Shown here piece by piece: positions 1-9,372 of a DNA stretch of 64,000 nucleotides. A program made the translations under genes and the position numbers. Each line of letters opens with the position of its first letter. The stretch's first letter is position 1. Origin of the DNA: an uncultured Bacteroides sp. (GTDB taxonomy: Bacteria; Bacteroidota; Bacteroidia; Bacteroidales; Bacteroidaceae); assembly GCA_947038155.1 (NCBI GenBank), contig CAMQVH010000001.1, positions 248,001-312,000 on the forward strand. The letters run 5' to 3'. The notes beneath the pieces were generated by a model that made no database searches, was not told the DNA's origin, and saw nothing but the letters and a program-made list of their open reading frames with translations.

Positions 1-1
1 G

Positions 2-613
2 TGGGTGACTGGAAAGAAAGTAGCCAACTCATGGGCACACCCGGATGAAAACAGTTCGGTATACGAATTGAAGGCTTATGTAGAGAATATATTGAAGCGC
101 CTGGGACTGGATTTGCACAACCTGGTAGTTGGCAATCTGACTGACGATATTTTCGCTACCGCACTTTCTGTTCATACCAAGGGGGGGAAGCGTCTTGCCT
201 CTTTCGGTGTTGTGACGAAGAAACTGCTGAAAGCATTCGATATAGATAATGAGGTGTATTATGCCGACTTGAACTGGAAAGAACTGATGAAGGCTATCCG
301 TTCAGTGAAGATCAGCTACAAGGAAATTTCCAAATTCCCTGCTGTGAAGCGTGACTTGGCATTGTTGCTCGACAAGAACGTACAGTTTGCCGAAATCGAA
401 AAAATCGCTTACGATACAGAAAAGAAACTGCTGAAAGAAGTGGAACTCTTCGATGTATACGAAGGTAAGAACATCGAAGCAGGTAAGAAATCGTATGCGG
501 TCAGCTTCCTGCTTCAGGATGAAACTCAGACGCTGAACGATAAGATGATCGATAAGATCATGTCTAAACTGGTGAAGAATCTGGAAGATAAGCTGAATGC
601 AAAATTGAGATAA
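2..613 (+). CDS. pheT: Phenylalanyl-tRNA synthetase beta subunit, C-terminal part
   Basis: This is the last ~200 residues of PheT, the large subunit of the heterotetrameric enzyme that charges tRNA-Phe in the cytoplasm. The reading frame is open to the window edge, so the start lies outside. The C-terminal ~90 residues, from FPAVKRDLALL through KSYAVSFLLQ to the end, are the FDX-ACB (anticodon-binding) fold typical of the end of bacterial PheT. The part before it belongs to the tRNA synthetase B5/core region. It is followed 35 bp later by yebC on the same strand. The identification rests on recognisable family sequence; the incomplete 5' end is an artefact of the window. Confidence 0.93.
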   Translation, partial: WVTGKKVANSWAHPDENSSVYELKAYVENILKRLGLDLHNLVVGNLTDDIFATALSVHTKGGKRLASFGVVTKKLLKAFDIDNEVYYADLNWKELMKAIRSVKISYKEISKFPAVKRDLALLLDKNVQFAEIEKIAYDTEKKLLKEVELFDVYEGKNIEAGKKSYAVSFLLQDETQTLNDKMIDKIMSKLVKNLEDKLNAKLR

Positions 614-648
614 ATTTAAAATTCACAATTCAAAATTAATACAAACCA

Positions 649-1392
649 ATGGGAAGAGCATTTGAATATAGAAAAGCCGCAAAGCTGAAAAGATGGGGCC
701 ACATGGCTAAAACATTTACAAGACTGGGTAAACAGATCGCTATTGCCGTGAAGGCGGGTGGTCCGGAACCGGAAAATAACCCGACACTGCGTTCGGTCAT
801 CGCTACTTGTAAGCGTGAGAATATGCCGAAGGACAATATCGAACGTGCGATTAAGAATGCAATGGGTAAGGACCAGAGCGACTACAAGAGCATGACTTAC
901 GAAGGATACGGTCCTCACGGAATTGCTGTCTTTGTAGATACGCTGACTGATAATACGACTCGTACGGTAGCCGATGTACGCTCTGTATTCAATAAATTTG
1001 GTGGTAACCTCGGAACAATGGGATCATTGGCTTTCCTTTTCGACCATAAATGTATGTTCACTTTCAAGATAAAGGACGGCATGGATATGGAAGAACTGAT
1101 TCTTGATCTGATCGATTATGACGTAGAAGATGAGTACGAACAGGATGACGAAGAAGGAACAATCACTATCTACGGTGATCCTAAGAGCTATGCAGCTATT
1201 CAGAAACATCTTGAAGAATGTGGTTTCGAAGATGTCGGTGGTGACTTCACTTACATCCCGAACGATCTGAAAGACGTGACTCCGGAACAACGCGAAACTT
1301 TAGATAAGATGATAGAACGTCTTGAAGAATTTGATGACGTGCAGACTGTTTATACAAACATGAAGCCGGAAGAAGGCGGAAACGAGGAGTAA
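649..1392 (+). CDS. yebC: YebC/PmpR family protein (translation/transcription regulator)
   Basis: A full-length 247-residue YebC-family protein. The family signature is visible from the start: MGRAFEYRKAAKLKRWGHMAKTF, followed by the N-terminal helical domain (GPEPENNPTLR, AKRENMPKDNIERAI) and the two alpha-beta domains, with the conserved block YEGYGPHGIAV at about residue 85. Family members are cytoplasmic. They have been described as DNA-binding regulators and more recently as factors relieving ribosome stalling at difficult motifs. It lies between pheT and the TSCPD gene with short gaps (35 and 7 bp), suggesting co-transcription. The start is fixed by the conserved MGRAFE N-terminus. The biochemical role is known only from the family. 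Confidence 0.92.
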   Translation: MGRAFEYRKAAKLKRWGHMAKTFTRLGKQIAIAVKAGGPEPENNPTLRSVIATCKRENMPKDNIERAIKNAMGKDQSDYKSMTYEGYGPHGIAVFVDTLTDNTTRTVADVRSVFNKFGGNLGTMGSLAFLFDHKCMFTFKIKDGMDMEELILDLIDYDVEDEYEQDDEEGTITIYGDPKSYAAIQKHLEECGFEDVGGDFTYIPNDLKDVTPEQRETLDKMIERLEEFDDVQTVYTNMKPEEGGNEE

Positions 1393-1399
1393 GCGGATT

Positions 1400-1645
1400 A
1401 TGGAATATGTTTATAGAACCCAGGGTACTTGCAGCACAAACATCGAACTGAATGTAGAAGATGGAGTTGTGAAGGAAGTTGCCTTTTGGGGAGGATGTAA
1501 CGGAAATCTTCAGGGACTTTCACGTCTGGTAAAGGGAATGAAGGTAGAAGAGGTTATCAAGAAACTTGAAGGAGTACGTTGCAGTGGCAGACCGACGTCC
1601 TGTCCCGATCAGTTGTGCCATGCACTGCATGAAATGGGATATTAA
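1400..1645 (+). CDS. TSCPD domain protein (TIGR03905-like)
   Basis: A small 81-residue protein with the sequence GRPTSCPDQL near residues 62-71, the motif that names the TSCPD domain. Further cysteines occur at residues about 10, 34 and 61, suggesting a metal- or redox-active site. Stand-alone TSCPD proteins are widespread in Bacteroidetes and Firmicutes, with no firmly established function. The same domain occurs at the C-terminus of some adenosylcobalamin-dependent ribonucleotide reductases. It starts 7 bp after yebC and is followed by an intrinsic terminator, so it closes the pheT-yebC transcription unit. Family assignment is good; function is unknown. Confidence 0.85.
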   Translation: MEYVYRTQGTCSTNIELNVEDGVVKEVAFWGGCNGNLQGLSRLVKGMKVEEVIKKLEGVRCSGRPTSCPDQLCHALHEMGY

Positions 1646-1675
1646 CGGAAGTCTCCCTTTATAAAATATACACTG

Positions 1676-1709
1676 GCCTCTGGCAATTCATTTTGCCGGA
1701 GGCTTTTTT
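1676..1709 (+). terminator. Intrinsic terminator after the TSCPD gene
   Basis: An 11-bp stem (GCCTCTGGCAA with TTGCCGGAGGC, one mismatch-type pair) with a six-base loop is followed directly by six Ts. It lies 30 bp after the TSCPD stop codon and ends the pheT-yebC unit on the plus strand. Confidence 0.85.
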
Positions 1710-1778
1710 ATTGTGCCGTACCTTTCCCTATTTGTCGGTATTTTGAACCAAAATCGACCTTCGGTCGTTATTTATAAG

Positions 1779-1786
1779 TATATTTG
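1779..1786 (+). promoter_or_regulatory. Bacteroides -7 promoter element before the Nramp gene
   Basis: TATATTTG matches the Bacteroides -7 consensus TAnnTTTG, 21 bp upstream of the Nramp start. A small perfect hairpin, CGACC-TTC-GGTCG (1754-1766), sits at about the -33 position and could be an operator for a metal-responsive regulator; that last point is inference. Confidence 0.6.
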
Positions 1787-1807
1787 TGCTGAATAAACTA
1801 TTATGCA

Positions 1808-3064
1808 ATGATGAAGAATATTTTTCAAGACTTAAAACGGAAAGATCATAAACGCTATCTGGGCGGACTGGATGTTTTTAAATATATTGGTCCCGGGCTT
1901 TTGGTAACTGTCGGATTTATTGATCCGGGCAACTGGGCATCAAATTTTGCCGCAGGTTCCGAGTTCGGCTATTCACTTCTTTGGGTGGTCACCTTATCCA
2001 CTATCATGTTGATTGTCCTTCAGCATAATGTTGCTCACTTGGGGATTGTTACGGGGCTTTGCCTTTCGGAAGCCGCTACGAAATATACTCCTAAATGGGT
2101 ATCCCGTCCTATTTTGGGTACGGCGGTATTGGCGTCCATTTCTACTTCATTGGCTGAGATTCTGGGAGGAGCCATCGCATTGGAGATGCTGTTTGATATG
2201 CCTATTATGTGGGGGGCGGTGCTGACCACTCTCTTTGTCTCCATCATGCTCTTTACCAACTCCTATAAAAAGATAGAACGTTCCATTATTGCTTTTGTCT
2301 CGGTGATCGGTCTTTCATTTATTTATGAATTGTTTCTGGTAGAAATAGACTGGCCGGCTGCGACGATGGGCTGGGTGACACCTGCTTTCCCGAAGGGCAG
2401 TATGCTGATTATTATGAGTGTGCTGGGAGCGGTTGTGATGCCTCATAATCTGTTCTTGCATTCGGAGGTAATACAGAGTCATGAGTATAATAAGAAAGAC
2501 GATTCGTCTATCAAGAAAGTCTTGAAATACGAGTTGTTCGATACGCTTTTCTCGATGATCGTCGGTTGGGCGATTAACAGTGCTATGATTCTGCTGGCTG
2601 CTGCTACTTTCTTTAAAAGCGGCATTCAGGTGGAAGAATTGCAGCAAGCTAAATCACTGCTTGAACCATTGTTGGGCAGTAATGCGGCAATCGTATTCGC
2701 TTTGGCTCTGTTGATGGCAGGTATTTCGTCCACCATAACAAGCGGAATGGCGGCAGGCTCTATCTTTGCAGGTATCTTCGGAGAATCATATCATATCAAA
2801 GACAGTCACTCGCAGGTAGGGGTGATCCTCTCGTTGGGAATTGCGCTGTTACTGATTTTCTTTATTGGCGATCCATTCAAGGGATTACTGATTTCGCAGA
2901 TGATATTGAGTATCCAGTTGCCTTTCACGGTATTCCTGCAAGTAGGACTGACTTCATCCCGAAAAGTAATGGGGAATTATGTCAATAGCCGTTGGAGTAC
3001 TTTTGTATTATATGCTATTGCAGTCATAGTTTCGGTATTGAATATAATGCTGCTGTTTTCATAA
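1808..3064 (+). CDS. mntH: Nramp-family divalent metal transporter
   Basis: A 418-residue integral inner-membrane protein of the Nramp/MntH family, which imports Mn2+ or Fe2+ with protons. The hallmark of TM1, DPGNWASN, is visible at residues ~39-46 (family consensus DPGN, whose Asp and Asn bind the metal). The TM6 motif is seen as MPHNLFLHS at ~217-225, where family members have a metal-binding Met/Ala and the MPHN pattern. About eleven hydrophobic segments follow. The length matches the family. It has its own promoter and is monocistronic or leads into exonuclease III 28 bp downstream. The symbol is by family; substrate preference cannot be read from the sequence. Confidence 0.88.
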   Translation: MMKNIFQDLKRKDHKRYLGGLDVFKYIGPGLLVTVGFIDPGNWASNFAAGSEFGYSLLWVVTLSTIMLIVLQHNVAHLGIVTGLCLSEAATKYTPKWVSRPILGTAVLASISTSLAEILGGAIALEMLFDMPIMWGAVLTTLFVSIMLFTNSYKKIERSIIAFVSVIGLSFIYELFLVEIDWPAATMGWVTPAFPKGSMLIIMSVLGAVVMPHNLFLHSEVIQSHEYNKKDDSSIKKVLKYELFDTLFSMIVGWAINSAMILLAAATFFKSGIQVEELQQAKSLLEPLLGSNAAIVFALALLMAGISSTITSGMAAGSIFAGIFGESYHIKDSHSQVGVILSLGIALLLIFFIGDPFKGLLISQMILSIQLPFTVFLQVGLTSSRKVMGNYVNSRWSTFVLYAIAVIVSVLNIMLLFS

Positions 3065-3091
3065 AACGAACATAAATCTATAAACTATAAA

Positions 3092-3856
3092 ATGATGAAG
3101 ATTATTACTTATAATGTGAACGGGCTTCGTGCTGCCGTTTCTAAAGGTTTGCCGGAATGGCTGGTGCAGGAGAATCCGGATATTCTTTGTCTGCAAGAGA
3201 CAAAACTACAGCCGGACCAATATCCGGCAGAAGTGTTTGAAGCTTTGGGTTACAAGGCTTATCTTTATTCTGCACAGAAGAAGGGATACAGCGGTGTGGC
3301 GATCCTTACTAAGCAGGAACCCAATCATGTGGAATATGGTATGGGGATAGAAGCTTATGACAATGAAGGACGTTTTATCCGTGCGGATTTTGGCGACTTG
3401 TCCGTAGTCAGTGTTTATCATCCTTCGGGAACGAGCGGAGACGAACGGCAGGCATTTAAAATGGTGTGGCTGGAAGACTTTCAGAAATATGTGACAGAGC
3501 TGCGCAAGACTCGTCCGAACCTTATCCTTTGCGGTGACTATAATATCTGTCATGAGCCGATTGATATTCATGATCCCGTCCGGAATGCCACGAACAGCGG
3601 TTTCCTGCCCGAAGAACGGGAATGGATGACTCGTTTCCTTTCTGCAGGATTTATTGATTCTTTCCGTCTGCTCTATCCGGAGAAACAGGAGTATACGTGG
3701 TGGAGCTATCGTTTTAATTCGCGTGCCAAGAATAAAGGCTGGCGGATTGACTATTGCATGACCAGTGAGCCGGTACGTCCGATGCTGAAAAGTGCCAGCA
3801 TACTGAACGATGCCGTACATTCAGATCATTGTCCAATGGCTTTGGAAATAGAATAA
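3092..3856 (+). CDS. xth: Exodeoxyribonuclease III / AP endonuclease
   Basis: A 254-residue member of the EEP (exonuclease-endonuclease-phosphatase) superfamily, acting in base-excision repair by cleaving 5' of abasic sites and removing 3' nucleotides. Visible active-site blocks are N-terminal ITYNVNGLRAA, LCLQETKLQ (catalytic Glu, ~residue 36), SVYHPSG, CGDYNICH (Asp/Asn pair, ~150), WWSYRFNSRAKNKGWRIDY (~210-230), and the terminal SDHCP with catalytic Asp-His. The length is typical. The gene may start at either of two adjacent ATGs. The next gene starts 14 bp downstream. Confidence 0.93.
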   Translation: MMKIITYNVNGLRAAVSKGLPEWLVQENPDILCLQETKLQPDQYPAEVFEALGYKAYLYSAQKKGYSGVAILTKQEPNHVEYGMGIEAYDNEGRFIRADFGDLSVVSVYHPSGTSGDERQAFKMVWLEDFQKYVTELRKTRPNLILCGDYNICHEPIDIHDPVRNATNSGFLPEEREWMTRFLSAGFIDSFRLLYPEKQEYTWWSYRFNSRAKNKGWRIDYCMTSEPVRPMLKSASILNDAVHSDHCPMALEIE

Positions 3857-3870
3857 AAACAGAAAATAGC

Positions 3871-4329
3871 ATGGAAGATAGAATACAAAAAGCTGTAGAA
3901 CTTTTTAAGAGCGGATATAACTGCTCGCAATCTGTAGTAGCTGCATTTGCCGATATGTATGGTTTCACACAAGAGCAGGCAGTGCGTATGTCAGCCTCTT
4001 TTGGCGGAGGAATCGGGCGGATGCGTGAGACATGCGGGGCTGCTTGCGGACTGTTCCTGATAGCCGGACTGGAAACCGGAGCTACCGAAGCGACAGATCG
4101 TGAAGGAAAAGCTGCAAACTATGCGGTAGTGCAGGAATTGGCTGCCGAATTTAAAAAACGCAACGGGTCGTTGATTTGCGGAGAATTGTTGGGATTAAAG
4201 AAAAAAGAACCGATTTCGACTGTTCCCGAAGAACGTAATACTCAATATTATAGCAAACGACCGTGTGCTAAAATGGTGGAAGAGGCGGCAAGAATTTGGG
4301 TAGAATACCTCGAAAAACACCCTAAATAA
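3871..4329 (+). CDS. C_GCAxxG_C_C family protein
   Basis: A 152-residue protein of the redox-type family defined by spaced cysteines C...GCAxxG...C...C. Here these appear as NCSQSV near residue 18, ETCGAACGLFLIAG near residues 55-68, a later SLICGELLG, and RPCAKMV near the C-terminus. Members are often found near electron-transfer or metal genes; function is not established. I chose the ATG at 3871 (MEDRIQKAVELF) rather than an in-frame GTG at 3829, because the upstream codons overlap the exonuclease gene and do not look conserved. Confidence 0.8.
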   Translation: MEDRIQKAVELFKSGYNCSQSVVAAFADMYGFTQEQAVRMSASFGGGIGRMRETCGAACGLFLIAGLETGATEATDREGKAANYAVVQELAAEFKKRNGSLICGELLGLKKKEPISTVPEERNTQYYSKRPCAKMVEEAARIWVEYLEKHPK

Positions 4330-4403
4330 GGGGATAAAATGCTTTTTTATTACAAAATCAGCAAAAAAAGATTCAATAAAGTGTTATATAACATAAAAAT
4401 AAC

Positions 4404-4411
4404 TATCTTTG
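4404..4411 (+). promoter_or_regulatory. Bacteroides -7 element and structured leader before the winged-helix gene
   Basis: TATCTTTG fits TAnnTTTG. The transcribed leader that follows contains the inverted repeat CCCGAAA (4414-4420) / TTTCGGG (4435-4441). The leader is ~70 nt long before the ATG at 4486. Confidence 0.6.
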
Positions 4412-4485
4412 TCCCCGAAATAAAATCTGAAAGCTTTCGGGCCGGATGATTTTTAAAGCATGTCTAACTATAATTTCAAAAGCAA

Positions 4486-4686
4486 ATGTTGAAAGAAAAA
4501 GCAGGTGTAATCGCAGGTAATATCTGGAATGCACTGAATGAAACAGAAGGAATGACTGCCAAGCAACTGAAAAAAGCAACTAAATTGGTTGACAAAGATT
4601 TGTTCCTCGGCCTTGGCTGGTTATTGAGAGAAGATAAAGTTTCTGCTGAAGAAGTAGAAGGTGAACTCTTCATCAAATTGATCTAA
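4486..4686 (+). CDS. Small winged helix-turn-helix protein
   Basis: A 66-residue protein that is almost entirely one winged-helix domain of the type annotated as wHTH_10 (PF10771-like): AGNIWNALNETEGMTAKQLKKATKL forms the helices and EDKVSAEEVEGELFIKLI the wing. These small proteins are common and highly expressed in Bacteroidetes; their targets are unknown. The gene has its own promoter and terminator, so it is monocistronic. Confidence 0.8.
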   Translation: MLKEKAGVIAGNIWNALNETEGMTAKQLKKATKLVDKDLFLGLGWLLREDKVSAEEVEGELFIKLI

Positions 4687-4714
4687 GCGAGTAACTCACT
4701 TAAGCAATAAAAAA

Positions 4715-4757
4715 ATGCGTTGGTACATGATTATAATGTTATCAACGCATTTTTTTA
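4715..4757 (+). terminator. Intrinsic terminator after the winged-helix gene
   Basis: ATGCGTTG (4715-4722) pairs with CAACGCAT (4743-4750), followed by seven Ts. The A-rich bases before the stem extend the pairing. Confidence 0.85.
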
Positions 4758-4773
4758 TATTCCGCCATTTACG

Positions 4774-4781
4774 TATCTTTG
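4774..4781 (+). promoter_or_regulatory. Promoter of lepA
   Basis: TATCTTTG is a match to TAnnTTTG, 34 bp before the lepA start. A T-rich -33-like region lies about 20 bp upstream, at the end of the preceding terminator. Confidence 0.65.
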
Positions 4782-4814
4782 CACACCAAAAAGACAAAAT
4801 AATAAGAATTCAGA

Positions 4815-6596
4815 ATGAAGAATATACGAAATTTCTGCATCATTGCCCACATTGACCACGGTAAATCAACCCTGGCAGACCGCTTGTTGGAGTTTACCAA
4901 CACTATTCAGGTGACTAACGGGCAGATGCTTGATGATATGGATTTGGAGAAGGAAAGAGGTATCACCATCAAGAGCCATGCTATCCAGATGGAGTACAAC
5001 TACAAGGGTGAAAAGTATACCCTTAACCTGATTGACACTCCGGGACACGTGGACTTTTCGTATGAGGTATCCCGTTCCATTGCCGCTTGCGAAGGTGCGC
5101 TGCTTATCGTAGACGCATCGCAGGGAGTGCAGGCACAGACCATCTCCAATCTGTATATGGCTATCGAACATGATCTCGAAATTATTCCCATTATCAATAA
5201 ATGTGATATGGCAAGTGCCATGCCCGAAGAGGTAGAGGACGAAATCGTAGAACTGCTGGGCTGCAAGCGTGATGAGATTATCCGTGCATCCGGTAAGACC
5301 GGAATGGGCGTGGAGGAAATCCTCGCAGCTGTTATCGAACGCATTCCACATCCCGAAGGTGATGAGGAGGCTCCGTTGCAGGCATTGATTTTTGACTCTG
5401 TATTCAACTCCTTCCGTGGCATTATCGCTTACTTTAAGATCGAAAACGGAGTAATCCGCAAGGGAGATAAAGTGAAGTTCTTTAATACCGGAAAAGAATA
5501 TGATGCCGATGAAGTAGGTGTACTGAAAATGGAACTGGTTCCACGTAACGAACTTCGTACGGGCGATGTAGGTTACATTATATCGGGTATCAAGACCTCG
5601 AAAGAGGTGAAAGTGGGAGATACCATTACTCACGTTGCCCGTCCGTGCGATAAAGCGATTGCAGGTTTTGAAGAAGTGAAGCCAATGGTCTTTGCCGGAG
5701 TCTATCCGATTGAGGCGGAAGATTTTGAGGATCTGCGTGCTTCTCTGGAGAAATTGCAGTTGAATGACGCTTCGCTGACTTTCCAGCCGGAATCTTCACT
5801 GGCACTGGGCTTTGGTTTCCGTTGCGGTTTCCTCGGATTGCTTCACATGGAGATTGTACAAGAACGTTTGGATCGTGAATTCGACATGAACGTGATTACT
5901 ACCGTGCCTAACGTATCTTATAATATATATGATAAGCAAGGCAATATGAAAGAAGTGCATAACCCCGGTGGTATGCCCGATCCGACGTTGATCGATCATA
6001 TTGAAGAACCTTATATCAAAGCGTCTATTATTACGACTACCGATTATATCGGCCCGATTATGACTCTCTGTCTGGGGAAACGTGGAGAACTCTTGAAACA
6101 AGAGTATATTTCCGGTAATCGTGTGGAAATATATTATAACATGCCTTTGGGAGAAATCGTGATCGACTTCTATGATCGGCTGAAGAGTATTTCGAAAGGA
6201 TATGCGTCGTTCGACTATCATCCCAATGGTTTCCGTCCTTCCAAGTTGGTGAAACTGGACATCATGTTGAATGGTGAACCGGTCGATGCGCTTTCTACGC
6301 TGATTCACTTCGATAACGCGTATGATATGGGACGCCGGATGTGTGAGAAACTAAAAGAATTAATCCCTCGCCAGCAGTTTGAAATTGCTATTCAGGCAGC
6401 TATCGGAGCTAAGATTATAGCTCGTGAAACTATTAAGGCAGTTCGCAAGGATGTAACTGCGAAGTGTTATGGTGGTGACGTAAGCCGTAAACGTAAACTG
6501 CTTGAAAAGCAGAAAAAAGGTAAAAAACGAATGAAACAAATCGGTAATGTGGAAGTGCCGCAGAAAGCCTTCCTCGCCGTACTGAAGCTGGATTAA
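4815..6596 (+). CDS. lepA: Elongation factor 4 (LepA), ribosome back-translocase GTPase
   Basis: A full-length, 593-residue translational GTPase. The GTP-binding motifs are G1 AHIDHGKST (~11-19), G2/effector RGITIKS (~49-55), G3 DTPGHVDF (~75-82) and G4 NKCD (~128-131). EF-G-like domains II, III and V follow, and the LepA-specific C-terminal domain includes [22 protein letters not shown]4 acts on the ribosome, reversing translocation or aiding subunit assembly. It is flanked by its own promoter and a terminator, so appears monocistronic. Confidence 0.97.
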   Translation: MKNIRNFCIIAHIDHGKSTLADRLLEFTNTIQVTNGQMLDDMDLEKERGITIKSHAIQMEYNYKGEKYTLNLIDTPGHVDFSYEVSRSIAACEGALLIVDASQGVQAQTISNLYMAIEHDLEIIPIINKCDMASAMPEEVEDEIVELLGCKRDEIIRASGKTGMGVEEILAAVIERIPHPEGDEEAPLQALIFDSVFNSFRGIIAYFKIENGVIRKGDKVKFFNTGKEYDADEVGVLKMELVPRNELRTGDVGYIISGIKTSKEVKVGDTITHVARPCDKAIAGFEEVKPMVFAGVYPIEAEDFEDLRASLEKLQLNDASLTFQPESSLALGFGFRCGFLGLLHMEIVQERLDREFDMNVITTVPNVSYNIYDKQGNMKEVHNPGGMPDPTLIDHIEEPYIKASIITTTDYIGPIMTLCLGKRGELLKQEYISGNRVEIYYNMPLGEIVIDFYDRLKSISKGYASFDYHPNGFRPSKLVKLDIMLNGEPVDALSTLIHFDNAYDMGRRMCEKLKELIPRQQFEIAIQAAIGAKIIARETIKAVRKDVTAKCYGGDVSRKRKLLEKQKKGKKRMKQIGNVEVPQKAFLAVLKLD

Positions 6597-6602
6597 AAAA
6601 TG

Positions 6603-6661
6603 AACCGCAAGCGATTTTTCAGAGAGTTATTCTGAACAAATCGGCTTGCGGTTAGTTTTTT
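6603..6661 (+). terminator. Intrinsic terminator after lepA
   Basis: AACCGCAAGC (6603-6612) pairs with GCTTGCGGTT (6644-6653), with an inner CGATTT/AAATCG extension, followed by a T-rich run (AGTTTTTT). Confidence 0.85.
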
Positions 6662-6737
6662 AATACACCAGGTGATTGTCTTCTGTCTGCAGAGCTTTCC
6701 TTGGCAATCACCTTTTTTGAAACAAACAACTATAAAT

Positions 6738-7916
6738 ATGAGAAAAGTTCTGTCTTTTTCGGGCTTCCTGATGTTGGGGCTCGTCATTTCACAATTCCTC
6801 CCGATGATAGCGGGAGAAGGATATGGAGCTGTTAAGGTCCTGTCGAATATACTACTTTATGTATGTCTTAGTTTTATAATGATTAATGTGGGCCGGGAGT
6901 TTGTGCTCGACAAAGTCCGCTGGAAAAGTTATGCCGAGGATTATTTTATAGCGATGGCTACAGCTGCCCTGCCTTGGTTCATGATTGCTATCTATTATGT
7001 ATTCGTGCTTCTTCCGCCTGATTACTGGAACAGTTGGGAGGCTTGGAAAGAGAATCTGTTGCTAAGTCGTTTTGCCGCACCTACGTCGGCCGGCATCTTG
7101 TTTACGATGCTGGCGGCTATCGGGTTAAAGTCCAGCTGGATATATAAGAAGATTCAGGTCCTGGCTATTTTTGATGACCTGGATACCATTCTTTTGATGA
7201 TCCCTCTTCAGATCATGATGATTGGTTTGCGTTGGCAGCTGATTATTGTGGTGGTTATCGTATTTATGCTGTTGTCCATTGGATGGAAACAACTGAATAA
7301 GTATAACTGGCGGCAGGATTGGAAAGCTATTCTCTTCTATTCCGTTATCATATTTCTGGCTACGCAGATACTTTATCTCGGCAGTAAAGAACTGTATGGA
7401 GAAGAAGGAAGTATCCATATCGAAGTACTGTTGCCGGCATTTGTATTGGGTATGATCATGAAGCATAAAGAGCATGATACTCCTGTAGAACGAAAAGTCT
7501 CTACCGGAATCTCCTTCCTGTTTATGTTCCTGGTAGGTATGAGTATGCCTCATTTTATCGGAGTTAACTTTGCGGAAACTCATGCAGGAACGCATTCGGT
7601 GACAGGTTCGCAGGAGATGATGTCCTGGGGAATGATTTTGTTCCATGTTGTCATAGTCTCTTTCTTATCGAATATAGGCAAACTTTGTCCGATGTTCTTC
7701 TATCGTGACCGGAAGTTGAGTGAGCGACTGGCACTTTCCATTGGTATGTTTACCCGCGGTGAGGTAGGTGCCGGAATTATATTTATTGCATTGGGTTATA
7801 ATCTCGGCGGTCCGGCACTGGTCATTTCCGTACTTACATTGGTGTTGAATCTTATTCTGACAGGAATATTTGTCCTTTGGGTGAAAAACTTGGCTTTAAG
7901 GAGCTATAATGATTAA
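6738..7916 (+). CDS. Cation:proton antiporter family membrane protein
   Basis: A 392-residue, strongly hydrophobic protein with about 11-12 membrane segments, related to CPA-type Na+/H+ exchangers. Recognisable features are TSAGILFTMLAAIG and FDDLDTILLMIPLQ near the centre, MFTFMFLVGMSMP, and GMFTRGEVGAGIIFIALGY near the C-terminus, the last typical of exchanger cores. I start at ATG 6738 (MRKVLSFSG), 18 bp past a T-rich stretch, rather than at an upstream in-frame GTG at 6672. It is followed 45 bp later by nhaA, suggesting a two-gene sodium/proton homeostasis unit. Confidence 0.72.
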   Translation: MRKVLSFSGFLMLGLVISQFLPMIAGEGYGAVKVLSNILLYVCLSFIMINVGREFVLDKVRWKSYAEDYFIAMATAALPWFMIAIYYVFVLLPPDYWNSWEAWKENLLLSRFAAPTSAGILFTMLAAIGLKSSWIYKKIQVLAIFDDLDTILLMIPLQIMMIGLRWQLIIVVVIVFMLLSIGWKQLNKYNWRQDWKAILFYSVIIFLATQILYLGSKELYGEEGSIHIEVLLPAFVLGMIMKHKEHDTPVERKVSTGISFLFMFLVGMSMPHFIGVNFAETHAGTHSVTGSQEMMSWGMILFHVVIVSFLSNIGKLCPMFFYRDRKLSERLALSIGMFTRGEVGAGIIFIALGYNLGGPALVISVLTLVLNLILTGIFVLWVKNLALRSYND

Positions 7917-7961
7917 AAAAATCCATATATTGCGGATCAAATACTATAAACACCTTTCATT

Positions 7962-9281
7962 ATGACAATTTTGCGTACAATGCGAAATTTCTCGTCAATG
8001 AATATCGCGGCGAGTATCCTTTTGTTTGTAGCGGCAATAGCGGCTGCTATCATTGCCAATTCTCCGGTTGCTCCGGTTTATCAGGAGTTCCTTTTGCATG
8101 AACTTCATTTGCAGATCGGTAATTTCAATCTGCTTTCGCATGGCGGAGAGAATCTGCGGATGATCGAGTTCATCAATGACGGGTTGATGACCATCTTTTT
8201 CTTGCTGGTAGGACTGGAGATCAAACGGGAGTTGCTGGTTGGTGAGCTTTCTTCCTTCCGCAAGGCGGCGCTTCCCTTTATTGCTGCCTGTGGCGGTATG
8301 CTGTTTCCGGTGATTGTTTATATGTCAATCTGTCCTCCGGGCAGTGAGGGAAGTCAGGGACTGGCCATTCCAATGGCAACGGATATTGCTTTTTCGTTAG
8401 GGGTATTAAGTCTGTTGGGAAGCCGTGTGCCGTTGAGCCTGAAGATATTTCTGACGGCTTTTGCAGTAGTTGATGATATCGGAGGTATCCTTGTAATTGC
8501 TCTTTTTTATAGTTCTCATGTGTCGTATGGGTATATTCTGATAGCTGCATTGCTTTATGTTTTACTTTATTTTATAGGAAAGCGTGGGACTACCAATAAG
8601 ATTTTCTTTTTAGTGATCGGTGTCGTTATATGGTATTTATTTTTGCAATCCGGCATTCATAGTACTATTTCGGGAGTTATTCTGGCGTTTGTCATTCCGG
8701 CGAAACCCCGTCTGGATGTTGGAAAATATATCGAGCATATTCGTCATACAATTGCAGGTTTTCCGGTGATGGAATCGGGGAGTATCGTGTTGAGTAATGA
8801 GCAGATTGCCAAACTGAAAGAGGTGGAATCTGCTTCCGACCGTGTTATCAGTCCTCTGCAGTCTTTGGAGGATAATTTGCATGGAGCTGTCAATTATCTG
8901 ATTCTTCCGCTGTTTGCCTTTGTCAATGCAGGCGTTGTCTTTAGTGGCGGCGGTGAGTTGGTGGGAAGTGTAGGGATGGCAGTGGCAGCAGGGTTGCTGT
9001 TTGGTAAATTTGCAGGAATTTATTTCTTTACCTGGTTGGCTATAAAGATAAAACTCACTCCAATGCCACCGGGTATGACTTGGAAGAATCTTTCCGGTAT
9101 AGCTCTGTTGGGAGGGATCGGTTTTACGGTGTCGCTTTTCATTGCCAATCTTTCTTTTGGTGCAAACTACCCTGTTCTGTTGAATCAGGCTAAGTTCGGA
9201 GTGCTTTCGGGGACTATTCTTTCCGGGTTATTAGGATACATTGTACTCAGGATAGTGTTACCTGTCCGAAAGCAGAAATAA
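7962..9281 (+). CDS. nhaA: Na+/H+ antiporter NhaA
   Basis: A 439-residue inner-membrane antiporter of the NhaA family. Visible family blocks are NDGLMTIFFLLVGLEIKRELLVGELSS (read in two parts at ~70-97), PMATDIAFSLGVLSLLG (~125-141) and FAVVDDIGGILVIALFY (~168-184), whose two adjacent Asp residues correspond to the ion-binding pair. FVNAGV and GIGFTVSLFIANLSF occur in the C-terminal half. It exports Na+ in exchange for protons. It shares a likely transcript with the preceding antiporter and ends at a strong terminator. Confidence 0.95.
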   Translation: MTILRTMRNFSSMNIAASILLFVAAIAAAIIANSPVAPVYQEFLLHELHLQIGNFNLLSHGGENLRMIEFINDGLMTIFFLLVGLEIKRELLVGELSSFRKAALPFIAACGGMLFPVIVYMSICPPGSEGSQGLAIPMATDIAFSLGVLSLLGSRVPLSLKIFLTAFAVVDDIGGILVIALFYSSHVSYGYILIAALLYVLLYFIGKRGTTNKIFFLVIGVVIWYLFLQSGIHSTISGVILAFVIPAKPRLDVGKYIEHIRHTIAGFPVMESGSIVLSNEQIAKLKEVESASDRVISPLQSLEDNLHGAVNYLILPLFAFVNAGVVFSGGGELVGSVGMAVAAGLLFGKFAGIYFFTWLAIKIKLTPMPPGMTWKNLSGIALLGGIGFTVSLFIANLSFGANYPVLLNQAKFGVLSGTILSGLLGYIVLRIVLPVRKQK

Positions 9282-9302
9282 TTATTAGAGATCAGTCGTT
9301 CA

Positions 9303-9340
9303 GGCATATCGGATATTAACCAGACGATATGCCTTTTTTT
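9303..9340 (+). terminator. Intrinsic terminator after nhaA
   Basis: GGCATATCG (9303-9311) pairs with CGATATGCC (9325-9333), followed by seven Ts. Confidence 0.85.
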
Positions 9341-9372
9341 ATTGTATATATAATAAGGTGAAAATGATATCT